A DNA stretch of 64,000 bases from Zasmidium citrigriseum (lineage: Eukaryota; Ascomycota; Dothideomycetes; Mycosphaerellales; Mycosphaerellaceae), in NCBI GenBank assembly GCA_002786025.1, contig NHNW01000085.1:70553-134552 (forward strand), given 5' to 3'. Below, one piece after another: positions 13,042 to 22,420 of the stretch. Below the pieces are notes generated by a model, which did not search any database, was not told the DNA's origin, and worked only from the letters and a program-made list of their open reading frames with translations. Made by a program: the position numbers and the translations under genes. The first letter of the stretch is position 1, and every line of letters starts with the position of its first letter.

Positions 13042-16000
13042 ATGATGGCTCCTCTCGCGCGCTTCCTTTGCGCGTCTTTGGCAGTTGCCATTTCCGTATC
13101 TGCTACTGCCCTCGAGCGCCGCCAGAATGGCACCGATTCGATGTGCCCGGGCTACCGCGCCAGCGATGTCCAGAAGAACGCCAATGGCATGACCGCCAAG
13201 CTCACTCTTGCTGGCGACGGCTGTGCCATCTATGGAAAGGATATCGAGGACTTGACTCTAACTGTGGAATACCAGACTGGTGGGTTTGCTCGTAAAGTAC
13301 TGGACTCAACCGTACTAATAGACTCTGCTAGACAACCGTCTCCATGTGTTGATCCAGGATGCGAACCAACAAGTCTACCAAGTCCCCGAGTCCGTCTTCC
13401 CTCGCCCGAGCTTCAGCGGTGTTAAGAATGGCTCGAGCAACCTCGTTTTCGATTACGTCGAGGAACCTTTCAGCTTTACAGTCAAGCGTCGTAGCAGCGG
13501 CGAAGTCTTGTTCGATACATCTGCAGCATCGCTCATCTTTGAGGACCAATATGTGCGATTGAGGACATCCCTTCCACAGAACCCAAGCCTGTACGGCACG
13601 GGCGAGCACACTGATCCATTGTAAGTTGACGAGGGGAGAGAGACCGAGAGAGTTTGGGGCAGCGATTGACATGGCAATAGCATGCTGAACACTACCAACT
13701 ACACCCGCATTGTTTGGAACCGTGATGCCTACGGCACTCCCGCCGGCACCAACCTTTACGGCACCCACCCGATTTACTACGACAACCGCGGCAAGAACGG
13801 CACCCACGCTGTTTTCCTGCTGAACTCGAACGGCATGAACTACAAGATCAACAACGATGATGGACAATATCTTGAGTACGATCTCCTTGGAGGTGTACTC
13901 GACTTCTACTTCATGGCCGGGCCAACGCCTGTCGAGGCCGCCCAGCAATATTCTGAGGTCGCGGGCAAGCCGGCGATGATGCCATACTGGGGCTTTGGTT
14001 ACCACAACTGCCGCTATGGATACCGTGATGTGTACGAGGTTGCGGAGGTGGTTGCAAACTATTCGGCAGCCGATATTCCACTCGAAACTATGTGGACCGA
14101 CATTGACTACATGAACCTTCGCCAGGTCTTTAGCTTGGATGCGGCTCGTTACCCACTGAAGCTGATGCGGGAGCTTGTCTCGACCCTCCACAGCCGCGAA
14201 CAGCATTACATCGTGATGGTGGACCCGGCCGTTGCGTACCAGGACTACGATGCTTTCAACAACGGCAAGGATCAAGACGTCTTCATGAAGCGGGAGAATG
14301 GCTCGATCTACAAGGGAGTCGTCTGGCCCGGTGTCACTGCATTCCCCGATTGGTTCCACCCGAACACTCAGGGTTACTGGAACGATGAGTTCTCGAGCTT
14401 CTTCAGCGCTGACTCTGGTGTTGATATTGATGCGCTCTGGATCGACATGAACGACCCAAGCAACTTTTGCAACTACCCTTGCAGCGACCCAGAGGAGGAG
14501 GCCCGCTTGATGGGCAACCCACCACGTCCACCAGCTGTTCGTCTTGGTGCTCCTCGACCAATCGAAGGCTTCCCTGCCGACTTCCAGCCTGTATGCAAGT
14601 CTGTGGTCAACTTCCGCACCAACGCATCCACTTTCTACGGTGAGAACATAATTGTGTACGGCAACGTCTCGACTATTGGAGCCGACGACATCACCAACGC
14701 CGCTCCTCTTGACGCCAGCAACTACCCAGTCTGGAGCGCCCAGATTGACGTCCCAGCGAACACGGTCATCTCTTACCAATTCGTCCGCGCCGAGCCAGAC
14801 GGCACTTATGTCTACGAGTCTCAGAACCAGACCATCACCACTGGTGGCTGCAACAGCACCTCGCAGACTCCAGTTCACAACATCACAACATCTTCACCAC
14901 CTCAGAACAGCAAGGTGAAGCGCTTCACGGACTTCTCTTACATGGACCATCCCGCGCTGCCAAACATCAAGCGCCAGGCCAATGGCGACAAGACTGGCCT
15001 CTCAGGCCGTGATTTGATCAACCCCGAATACGACATCATGAACGCAGCCGGGTCGCTCAGTAACAAGACGGCCGACACGGACCTTGTTCTCTACAGCGGC
15101 AATGTTGAATATGACACACACAACATCTACGGCTCGATGATGTCTGAGGCTTCTCGCATTGCTATGCTGAACCGTCGTCCCAGCGTGCGTCCCTTGATCA
15201 TCACCCGTTCGACATACGCAGGCGCTGGTTCCCAAGTCGGCAAGTGGACTGGTGACAATCTCTCCGACTGGTTCCATTACTTGATCTCCATCGCGGAGAT
15301 CATGGAGTTCAACGCACTCTACCAAGTGCCAATGGTCGGCAGCGACGTATGTGGCTTCGGTGGCAACACCAATGTCAACCTCTGCTCGCGATGGGCTACG
15401 CTTGGTGCATTCGCTCCGTTCTACCGCAACCACAACGAGTACGGTTCCATCCCACAGGAGTTCTACCGTTGGCCACAGGTCGCCGAGGCTGCTCGCAACG
15501 CCATCGAGATCAGATACAAGCTCCTCGACTACTTCTACACCGCCTTCTACAAGCAGAACCAGACCGGCACTCCTTCCATCCAGCCAATGTTTTTCCACTA
15601 CCCAGAGGACCCCAACACCGCCCCTCTCGGCTACCAGTACTTCTACGGCCCCGGTCTCCTCGTCGCCCCAGTCACCGAGGATAACAGCACGACCGCCAAC
15701 TTCTACCTCCCCGACGACGTATTCTACGACTACTACACCCACGAGAAGATCCAAGGCACCGGCGCCCAGCACACTGTCACCGAAGTCGCCTACACCACCA
15801 TCCCGCTCTACTACAAGGGTGGACAAATTCTCGCTCAGCGCGCCAACTCCGCCAACACCACCACCGAGCTCCGCAAGCAGAACTTCAACATTGTGATCGC
15901 ACCTGGCAAGAATGGCACCGCTGAGGGCGACCTCTACCTCGACGACGGCAACAGTCTCGTCCAGCCGAGCTACAGCTACATCCACTTCAGCTACTCCTCG

Positions 16001-16159
16001 AACGGCCGCTTCCGCATGACCGGGCATTTTGGCTACGACTCTGGATGCTTCATTGAGAGCATCACTGTTCTTGGCAAGAGCGGTTCGAACCACACGCACA
16101 GCCGGGTGAAGGCGAATCAGCAAATTTCGTTGATGCAGGAGTATGATGGATCGGCATAG
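13042..16159 (+). CDS. Secreted alpha-glucosidase (maltase), glycoside hydrolase family 31
   Basis: Three exons, 13042-13279, 13332-13620 and 13681-16159, encode 1,001 residues. Both introns have GT-AG ends and restore the frame. The N-terminus MMAPLARFLCASLAVAISVSA is a signal peptide followed by a possible Arg-Arg processing site. GH31 landmarks are YWGFGYHNCRYGY, the nucleophile Asp431 in LWIDMNDPSNFC, the probable acid/base Asp701 in TGDNLSDW, and MVGSDVCGFGGN. Many N-x-S/T sites fit secretion. The family releases glucose from non-reducing ends of alpha-1,4-glucans and maltose outside the cell or in the wall. The nucleophile loop reads MND where many family members have MNE, a conservative change. 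Start chosen at the first ATG after an upstream GTG-led frame; an adjacent ATG at 13045 is equally possible. Confidence 0.95.
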
Positions 16160-16909
16160 AAAAGATGATGTGATGCATTGTTCGGTTGAAATGTAATGTC
16201 TTTATTTGCATGCGAAAGGGGATCATGAACAGTACCTGAGAATGAGGAGGTATATTAGCGAGCGTATTCTTTCGGTTGTTGGAAGAAGCGATGGCTCGAA
16301 GAAAGATGAGTTCATAGCATGAGGAATGAAATGCATGCCTTCAAGCCCTCCTTTTATATTCTTTGATGTGCTTCGTTGGACGGAGTTGCAAATGCGATGA
16401 GTGCGAAAAGATTGCGATGGATGCGAATTGCGGTCGAAGCGAGTGCGCAGGATGCGAGCGGCGCCAACGCCAACAGGGGTCGCACCTCCCCTTTTCTCTG
16501 TTGTATGACGGTCCCCCTCCTGCACGCCTCTCGAGAAACTCGAAAAGACGTTCACGCGTTCGGGAGATCCAAAGAAACGCTCGCCACAGTACCTAGTTGA
16601 ACTGGGTCGACTTCACCTCCCTTGCAACCTCACAGGTTCAAATCACCGAAAACCCGATCGCTGGCGAACCTCCACTAATTTCTGCGGAGCAGTGGAAACA
16701 CAAGACCTTTTCGTTATCGCCAGCAGGATTGCATTCGAGCGAGGATTGTGTGAGAAGGGATATATAGCCTGACACAAAAGGGAAGGAGCGTCGCTGAGGA
16801 TCGTTCTTACTCAGTAAGCCATTGGGTGACATAGCAGGAGCGAACAACCAGCTCCTGCACAGGCACAAGGTCTCTGCGTCTCAAAGAGACCTTGAGTTTG
16901 AACGACGAA
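16160..16909. other. Intergenic, no gene seen
   Basis: Holds the 3' flank of the glucosidase and the promoter of the sulfotransferase-like gene. The small frames on either strand lack recognisable domains and good start contexts. Confidence 0.5.
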
Positions 16910-17804
16910 ATGGCCACCTACTTCCTCCCAGCACCGAAGTCCCCTTCGGCTGAGCCATACCAACCACCGAAGCCAGGAGCGACGATTCAAGTCATTGGCG
17001 CCGGTGAGAAAGACCATATTCCATCTCCTTTGACCAGATCATGTTTCTAACGATCTCGCAGGTCTTCCAAGAACCGGCACAAACTCCTTTTGTGCCGCAG
17101 TCTCCTACCTCCTCAATGGCCCAGCCTACCACTGCGGCACGCAAGCCTACACCTCGCCCGATGAAAAGCACATCCTCCTCTGGACCCGGGTCCTCCAACT
17201 CATCACCTCCAACCCCTCCCCATCGCAGCGCAAAGAAGCCCTCGAACTAATGCGAAAAGAACTCGACGGCTACGTCGTAACCTCCGACCCACCCCTCTCC
17301 AACCTCCTAGCCGAACTAATCGAGCTCTACCCCAACGCAAAAGTCATCGTCACCTACCGCCCCAAAGACTCCTGGGCTCGAAGCATGGCCACAGTCCTGA
17401 AATACGCCAACATCCAACTCATGGGGTTCTTTTTCTACTGGGTTCGCTCCCTGCGCTGGTGGGCTCCGCTCCAGACGCGCATGGCGGATCTCTGGCTGCA
17501 GAGGTATGGCGTTGAGATGACGGATTACGAGACGAGTTGTAAGGTTTGGGAGGCGCATATGAAGATGGTCAGGGAAGTTGTGCCGAAAGAGAAGCTGTTT
17601 GAGGTTCCGTATGATGCGGGTTGGGGACCGCTTTGTGAGGCGCTGGGGGTGGAGGTTCCTGAGGGAGTGGAGTATCCGAGGTTGTTGGAGCAGAAGGGGT
17701 TGGAGGCGACTTTTGGGACGTGGATTGCGCAGGGGTTGGGGATGTGGGGAGTTGTTCTTGGGGGCGTGGTGGGTGTTGGGGCGGTGGGCTGGATGCTATT
17801 GTAG
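16910..17804 (+). CDS. P-loop sulfotransferase-like protein with C-terminal membrane anchor
   Basis: Two exons, 16910-17003 and 17062-17804, encode 278 residues. Splicing joins VIGAG to LPRTGTNSF, creating the 5' phosphosulfate-binding-type P-loop (GLPRTGTNSF) of the fungal sulfotransferase family. A second recognisable segment, VIVTYRPKDSWARSM, corresponds to the 3'-phosphate-binding region. The last 22 residues are hydrophobic and glycine-rich, suggesting a tail anchor. The substrate is unknown; members of this fungal family are often annotated only by homology. Codon third positions change from C-rich to G-rich near 17,450. The gene converges on the IFI-like gene to its right. Confidence 0.85.
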
Positions 17805-17964
17805 GTGAGGATAATGCACTTTCAAGAACTTACTGCGATACAGATGAGCGGAGAGGAGCTGTTCTACCACTGGTTATCACAAGACTCTCGGTCATCTCCG
17901 GATCGACTCCTTTCCCAAGGACTAATTTAGTCTGGCTCTTGACTCCTCCCTGAGCACGAGGTAG

Positions 17965-19049
17965 TTACAACTCCTCTTTATCTTCCGTGGAGCTGTTGCT
18001 GGCAGTCGTATCGTTTCCGCTCGTCAATCTCCAAGCTTCCTCCATCAAGCCCACGAATCCGCTCCATTGGACAGCACCTTTCACGATCGGTACGCCATAT
18101 CCTCCCATCGCAGCACTCTGCAGAGTACTGAATCCGAGTGAAGTGCCGTACATCGACTGGAAAGCAGCCGCGATGCCACCTAGACACATTAGCGTCTCTC
18201 GAACGTTGCGAAGATGCAAGAGTGTTGACTTACCAGCCACGGGCCCAGTCGAAGAGAACCCCAGGAACATGTACGCAGGCACCACAACCAATCCCGGAAA
18301 AGTCGTCGCCAGAAGTAACACCAGGTGAAAAAGAGAAGTACCAGGATTCGCCAGCAAGTACTCGACGAATGCCGACGGAAGATCCTCCCACTGCAAGTCT
18401 CTGAGTCCGGGAATCGTGTCACCGAACATGGCCTTGAGGATCTCGAATCGGGCTCTTGCTTTGTCTCGGGCGTCAGTGGAATCAGCTTTGCCCTGCCACA
18501 CGAGGATCGATCGGACGAGGTCTTCGAAGAATTGCTGGGTGTGTGTGACTCCATTCCGAATGACTTTTAAAACCTTGTGAAGGTATTGCCAGGTGTCCAG
18601 TATGGGTGAGTTGTGCTGGCCTATCCGCGCTGTTAGAACACAGTGCAGTTTCAAAGAACAGACGACCCACCTTGATTCTCGTCCTTGGGCTTGAAGCAAA
18701 TAGTATCAAGCTCTGAGACTCGGTTCATCTCAGGACGGAAGGCGAGGATAGCGCAGATGAGCCTCTCAGCAGAGTATTCGAGTGCCTGAACCGTCTCAAG
18801 TCGGCTCATCAATGCTGCCGGGAGGTCGTCGTACTGCAGGTCATCGAGTCCGGTGACTGCGCCGCTGTAGGCAGCCTTTGTAGTTTCAAAGACAGTCATG
18901 GAGTATTCCGTCATGTTGATGACTGCCAGGGCCGTCTGCGCCTCCTTCGAAAGGCCGGTGAGGGCGACTTCGTTTGGCGTATCGATTTGGCCGATGGCGG
19001 TGACGGCAGCGACTGCGGTCAGCAGGAGGGGGAGTAGAGTGAGATGCAT
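17965..19049 (-). CDS. IFI6/IFI27-like (ISG12 family) protein A, with signal peptide
   Basis: Three exons (transcribed 19049-18671, 18620-18234, 18179-17965) encode 326 residues. Introns of 50 and 54 bp have GT-AG ends and CTAAC/CTAAT branch sites. The N-terminus MHLTLLPLLLTAVAAVTA is a signal peptide. A helical region follows, and the last 120 residues carry the family module: NPGTSLF...LLLATTFPGL, LGFSSTGPVAG, then after the intron GGIAAAFQSMYG and LQSAAMGGYG. This resembles the glycine-rich IFI6/IFI27 domain, which in animals sits in ER, mitochondrial or nuclear envelope membranes and affects apoptosis. Function in fungi is unknown. It is the largest of four tandem paralogues and the only one with a signal peptide. 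A shared promoter motif lies at 19163-19178. Confidence 0.8.
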
Positions 19050-19162
19050 CTTGGAGTCGAAGCAGCGAAAATGGGTGATGCTTCTTGTCAGGTATGAGAT
19101 GAAGGAAGAAGCGAACGAGATTTAAGCTGGAAGAAGCACTGACTTAATGCGTTGCGCTTTGT

Positions 19163-19178
19163 CTTGGCATTCACATGT
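19163..19178 (-). promoter_or_regulatory. Shared 16-bp upstream element of IFI-like gene A
   Basis: CTTGGCATTCACATGT on the + strand, 114 bp upstream of the start codon. It contains an E-box (CACATG) and recurs upstream of all four paralogues. ACTTAAT lies 21 bp to its left, as in gene B. Confidence 0.65.
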
Positions 19179-19288
19179 CCACTTTCACGAAGTTCCTACT
19201 GTTTCCTACAAGACGCACGAATCTTCTCAGACCTCGAATCCTGTAACCGCTTGCAAGCCATGTACTCCTTCTCCTTTTCATCCTCCCG

Positions 19289-19913
19289 TCACTCCTTCTG
19301 GTGCCACTTGTAGACCTCAAGAGCGATGATGGCGGCTATGGCGATCGTAGTGGTGACACCGTCGGCATTTGGAACTCTCGAGCCTAAATCTGCAACCCCC
19401 TGAAGGACCGTAAAAATAGCCGGAGTGCCGAAAATCCACTGGAAACTGGCACCAAGTGCGCCAGTTGACTGGATTAGCTTTCCGTGTCAAAGATGCGTGT
19501 TCAGTGAATAGCTCACCTTCAATCGGACTGGCCTTTTCAAAGACCAGGATGAACAGGAGAGAAGCTTGAATGAACTTGGGGAAGATGGCCACAAGCAGGA
19601 GAACGAACTGCCACAGGGTGATCTCCGGATTTTTCTTGAGGTACTTTAGGATAGCCTGAGGGATCTGGCTCCAATCGAAAGCCCGAAGTCCTTTGATGAA
19701 GTGCTCGATCTCTTTCATGATGTCCTCAAGCACTGCTTGTCCCTGCTTGACCACGTTGCTGAAAGCGGACTTGACGGCTTTGAATGCGTATTTTGCTGAA
19801 GTTGCGACATCGCTGGCGACAGTGCGGAAGGCTTTGAGAGCTCCTTGGGCACAATTTGCTATATTGGTAGCGGCGCCGCCGAGAGCAGCTCCAATGTGCT
19901 GGAACCACGACAT
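19289..19913 (-). pseudogene. IFI6/IFI27-like protein B, frame disrupted at the intron
   Basis: Exon 1 (19913-19517) opens MSWFQHIGAALGG and continues through an amphipathic region to NPEITLWQFVLLLVAIFPKF and EKASPIEG, matching its paralogues. The conserved-position intron (GTGAGC...CTAATCCAG, 19516-19469) is 48 nt. Splicing there leads into a frame unlike the family, ending at 19317. The frame that does match (GASFQWIFGTPAIFTVLQG...EVYKWHQKE, ending at 19289) is offset by one base. So the copy is either a frameshifted pseudogene or uses an unusual splice. The start at 19913 is the first ATG; an apparent upstream start is GTG. The shared promoter motif is intact. Confidence 0.7.
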
Positions 19914-20104
19914 GTTGAGCGTGGGTGTGATGGCCACGTCGGCCGGTCTGAGTCGCGGTTAGGTGGTTGGAGATTTGTGGCGACAGACGCCCGATGGCGA
20001 AGTCTGGCGGCGTGACGACGACCGGAATGTGTGGGAAGTTGCGTGTAGAGAAAAGCAGCGTTTGTAGCTTGGAAATGGCTTACTTAATACAGCTTCTCGC
20101 TGGG

Positions 20105-20120
20105 CTTGGCATTCACATGC
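20105..20120 (-). promoter_or_regulatory. Shared 16-bp upstream element of IFI-like gene B
   Basis: CTTGGCATTCACATGC on the + strand, 192 bp upstream of the start. It differs from the gene A copy only at the last base. ACTTAAT lies 23 bp to its left. Confidence 0.65.
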
Positions 20121-20438
20121 TGGGCACCAAAAGTCGAAACGGCCGTACTGACCGCGCCGATTCTGAAACCTGATTTAGAAGAAGACCCAATGAGTAGATT
20201 TGCTGTCGGGATAAGCATAGAAATAAGTTGCAAGCAATGTTGAGCGCTGCCATGACCATGCGTGAAAGCAGACCCATGCACCACCAAACATCATGTATCC
20301 ACAGCAACAACGTGCCTGTGCACCTTCCCTCACAATCCCAAAGTCCACACGCTCGCATCTCACCTACATATTCTGTTCAAACCCTCAGGCTACCAATCAA
20401 TCCAGTAACAAGTACCAACTAGCAGCCTTGCACCTCCG

Positions 20439-20590
20439 GGTTCTATGGTCTAGCGGTGTGGATTGGTAAAGAGTTCAAACAAAACCAACGATCTTCGATG
20501 ATTGTGAGTTTGTTCGCTCTTCTCTTATCACAAGTTCTCGTTTTTTTGCCGTTTTTCTGTGTTTGGCCCCGGTTCGAGTCTCAGCCAGGT
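20439..20590 (+). repeat. tRNA-Gln-like fragment: pol III promoter boxes, possible SINE or pseudogene
   Basis: GGTTCTATGGTCTAGCGG at 20439-20456 is like the 5' end of a fungal tRNA-Gln and contains an A-box (TGGTCTAGCGG). GGTTCGAGTCT at 20571-20581 is a B-box. They are about 120 bp apart. The acceptor and T stems do not pair, so this is not a functional tRNA. A tRNA-derived SINE or a disrupted tRNA gene fits best. Confidence 0.35.
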
Positions 20591-20795
20591 AAGAAACTTT
20601 TTGGGGTTTCGGTGATCTTCACAAAAGCGACTTCAATTTCCTGCGCCTCGGGTCCATTCTCTGTTTTCATTGGACTTTCTGGCGCAATTCATACGTCCTT
20701 TGTATCGGCCTGATCGCTCTTGTGAAGAGCGACGCTCTCTACCTGCCCTTTTAGACCCTCGCCATCGATGATATTGTCGCGCCGGTCACACAAGC

Positions 20796-21286
20796 TCATC
20801 CTCCTCTCATCCAGCGGTAGACCTCTGCTCCAACGCCAGTAGCAAGAGCACCTCCACGAAAGATGCCGTCAAGAATCGGTCCGCCCCATCCTCCCATCAT
20901 AGCACTCTGCAAAGTCTTGAACACGATCGGAGTGCCAAAGACGGATTGGAAAGCAGGAGCAAGCCAACCTGCACGGGATTCGTCAGTTCCAAGTGCTCGC
21001 GTCAAATGTTCTGTGCACAATCTATGAGAAAGAATTTACCGGCAGCGGGTCCGATGGTGCCAAAGCCAAGGCCGAGACAAGCAGGCATCCAGCCCACGAC
21101 GGGGCAGAAGATGGTGAGCGCTGATCCGACCCGAAGGAGAGTGGTGCCTGGATTGTCCTTGACGTAGTTGATGGCTGGCCAAAGAAGCTGCTCCCACCAG
21201 GCTGGTGGTGGCGGAGGCGGAGGCCCGAAGATGGAGTTGCTGATGCCGCCCTTGACGGCTCCGAAGGCAGCTTGCGCGAGCTCCAT
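20796..21286 (-). CDS. IFI6/IFI27-like protein C
   Basis: Two exons, 21286-21040 and 20968-20796, encode 139 residues; the 71-bp intron has GTAAAT...CTGAC...CAG. After a proline run (FGPPPPPPP) and WWEQLLWPAINYVKDNPGTTL come a hydrophobic stretch, LGFGTIGPAAG, then across the splice GWLAPAFQSVFGTP and LQSAMMGGWGGPI, ending EVYRWMRGG. The G/G junction at the intron matches genes A and D. There is no signal peptide. It is probably a small membrane protein of two or three helices. Start at the first ATG (21286, context ACAATGG); the open frame extends upstream only to a TTG codon. Its last exon is 173 nt, the same as gene D. Confidence 0.8.
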
Positions 21287-21446
21287 TGTCGTTGATTTGA
21301 GGAAGAGGTTGTGTGGTAGCTCGATCGCTGTTACAGATGTTGAAGTGAGGTTGTCAGTGCTGTGTTTGTCTACTTGAGCGTGGATGGAAGGTGCAAACAA
21401 CGAAGCTTTTCAAATCGTCAAACGGTACGTGCGCCTTGCGCTAAAG

Positions 21447-21462
21447 CTTGGCTTTCACATGC
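21447..21462 (-). promoter_or_regulatory. Shared 16-bp upstream element of IFI-like gene C
   Basis: CTTGGCTTTCACATGC on the + strand, 161 bp upstream of the start. One internal base differs from the gene A and B copies. Confidence 0.6.
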
Positions 21463-21655
21463 CTTCGATTCACTAGCTCGAACGCACCCTGATGAAAGTT
21501 TTGGAAGTGATAGCACGATTCTGATCGGAACGCAGATAAACCATATTAAAGGCGAATTCAATGCAGCCTCTCCAACAGATTGAGCTGCCTTGCGATGCCG
21601 ACGACTTCAACTTTCAATGAGGCTCCAGCACGCCGTTCTTCTCCTGCAGCAAAGC

Positions 21656-22096
21656 TCAGTTGCCTCTTGCCCAATTGTAAAGTCCTGCGATACCAGCGCC
21701 GACTACGTCGGCCATTCGACCATGCCCATTTACCCGCCCCTGAGCCTGCCCGCCCATCGCAGCACCTTGCAAGATCCGCATTGCGGCATTGACGCCGAAG
21801 TGTGCTTGCAAGAAAGCAAACAGCCCACCTGGAAAGATCACGTCAGTCAAAGCTTTATGAAATCTCTTGATGAGATTCGTGTACTTGCCCGCTTGAGGCC
21901 CAACAGCGCCGACGCCAAACACGAGACCTCCAACAGCCGGTAGAACACCAGGAAACATGGCAAAACAACAGGATATAACCTGCCAAGCAGTGGTTCGTGG
22001 GTTCCCTTGAACGTAGGCGACGACTTGCTCCCACATGGTGGGCGGTTGCTGCGGTCCGTATATCATCTCGATGAGCTTGGCCTTGAAGGTGTCCAT
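21656..22096 (-). CDS. IFI6/IFI27-like protein D, with a GC-AG intron
   Basis: Exons 22096-21889 and 21828-21656 encode 126 residues if the 60-nt intron is removed, or 146 if it is kept, because the intron has no stop and a length divisible by three. The donor is GCAAGT instead of GT, with a CTGAC branch and CCAG acceptor. Splicing gives the family junction QAG/GGLFAFLQAHFG. Other features are MWEQVVAYVQGNPRTTAW, a hydrophobic segment, LVFGVGAVGPQAG, LQGAAMGG and the terminus GLYNWARGN. It is the most divergent of the four copies. Upstream motif at 22307-22322. Confidence 0.75.
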   Translation of the reverse strand: MDTFKAKLIEMIYGPQQPPTMWEQVVAYVQGNPRTTAWQVISCCFAMFPGVLPAVGGLVFGVGAVGPQAGKYTNLIKRFHKALTDVIFPGGLFAFLQAHFGVNAAMRILQGAAMGGQAQGRVNGHGRMADVVGAGIAGLYNWARGN

Positions 22097-22306
22097 GATT
22101 TCTTGGGTTGCGTTTATCGTCTTTGTTTTGCGTGAAGTCTGCAGGGGTGAAAATTTGAGGACGACCGTTTTGACGACCTTCTGGCTGACATATATATCAT
22201 TTTCTGAGAGTGCGAGTGTTTCCAGGCAGTTCGGGAGTTGACTAGACGATTTCGTCTAAGACACAGGAAGCAGACAAGTGTTTTGTGTCTGTCTCGTACC
22301 AGGAGG

Positions 22307-22322
22307 CCTGGTATTCACATGT
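22307..22322 (-). promoter_or_regulatory. Shared 16-bp upstream element of IFI-like gene D
   Basis: CCTGGTATTCACATGT on the + strand, 211 bp upstream of the start. Two bases differ from the gene A copy. The CACATG core is intact. Confidence 0.55.
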
Positions 22323-22420
22323 CTTGCTGACTAGTGAAAAGCTGATCGATCCTTGTTGAGACCCGGTAATAGCCGTCGTGGCGATCAGCACGGGTTCCTC
22401 TCCGGAGAACCTTTGAACGA

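Larger units (their letters stand above)
19914..20795. other. Intergenic between IFI-like genes B and C
   Basis: Holds the promoter of gene B (motif at 20105-20120) and a tRNA-like A-box/B-box pair at 20439-20590. No protein gene was recognised. Confidence 0.5.

Noticed and set aside
12570..13133. 187-residue - strand frame and overlapping + strand frames
   Set aside because: No domain; it crosses the glucosidase promoter and signal peptide.
13328..14878. 516-residue open frame antisense to the alpha-glucosidase
   Set aside because: It overlaps a well-supported GH31 gene, has no domain and is explained by the codon bias of the sense strand.
15002..16123. 373-residue antisense frame, Val/Glu-rich
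   Set aside because: A shadow of the same GH31 exon with low-complexity composition.
20439..20590. Functional tRNA-Gln gene
   Set aside because: Acceptor and T stems do not pair, and the spacing between A and B boxes is too long for a simple tRNA.
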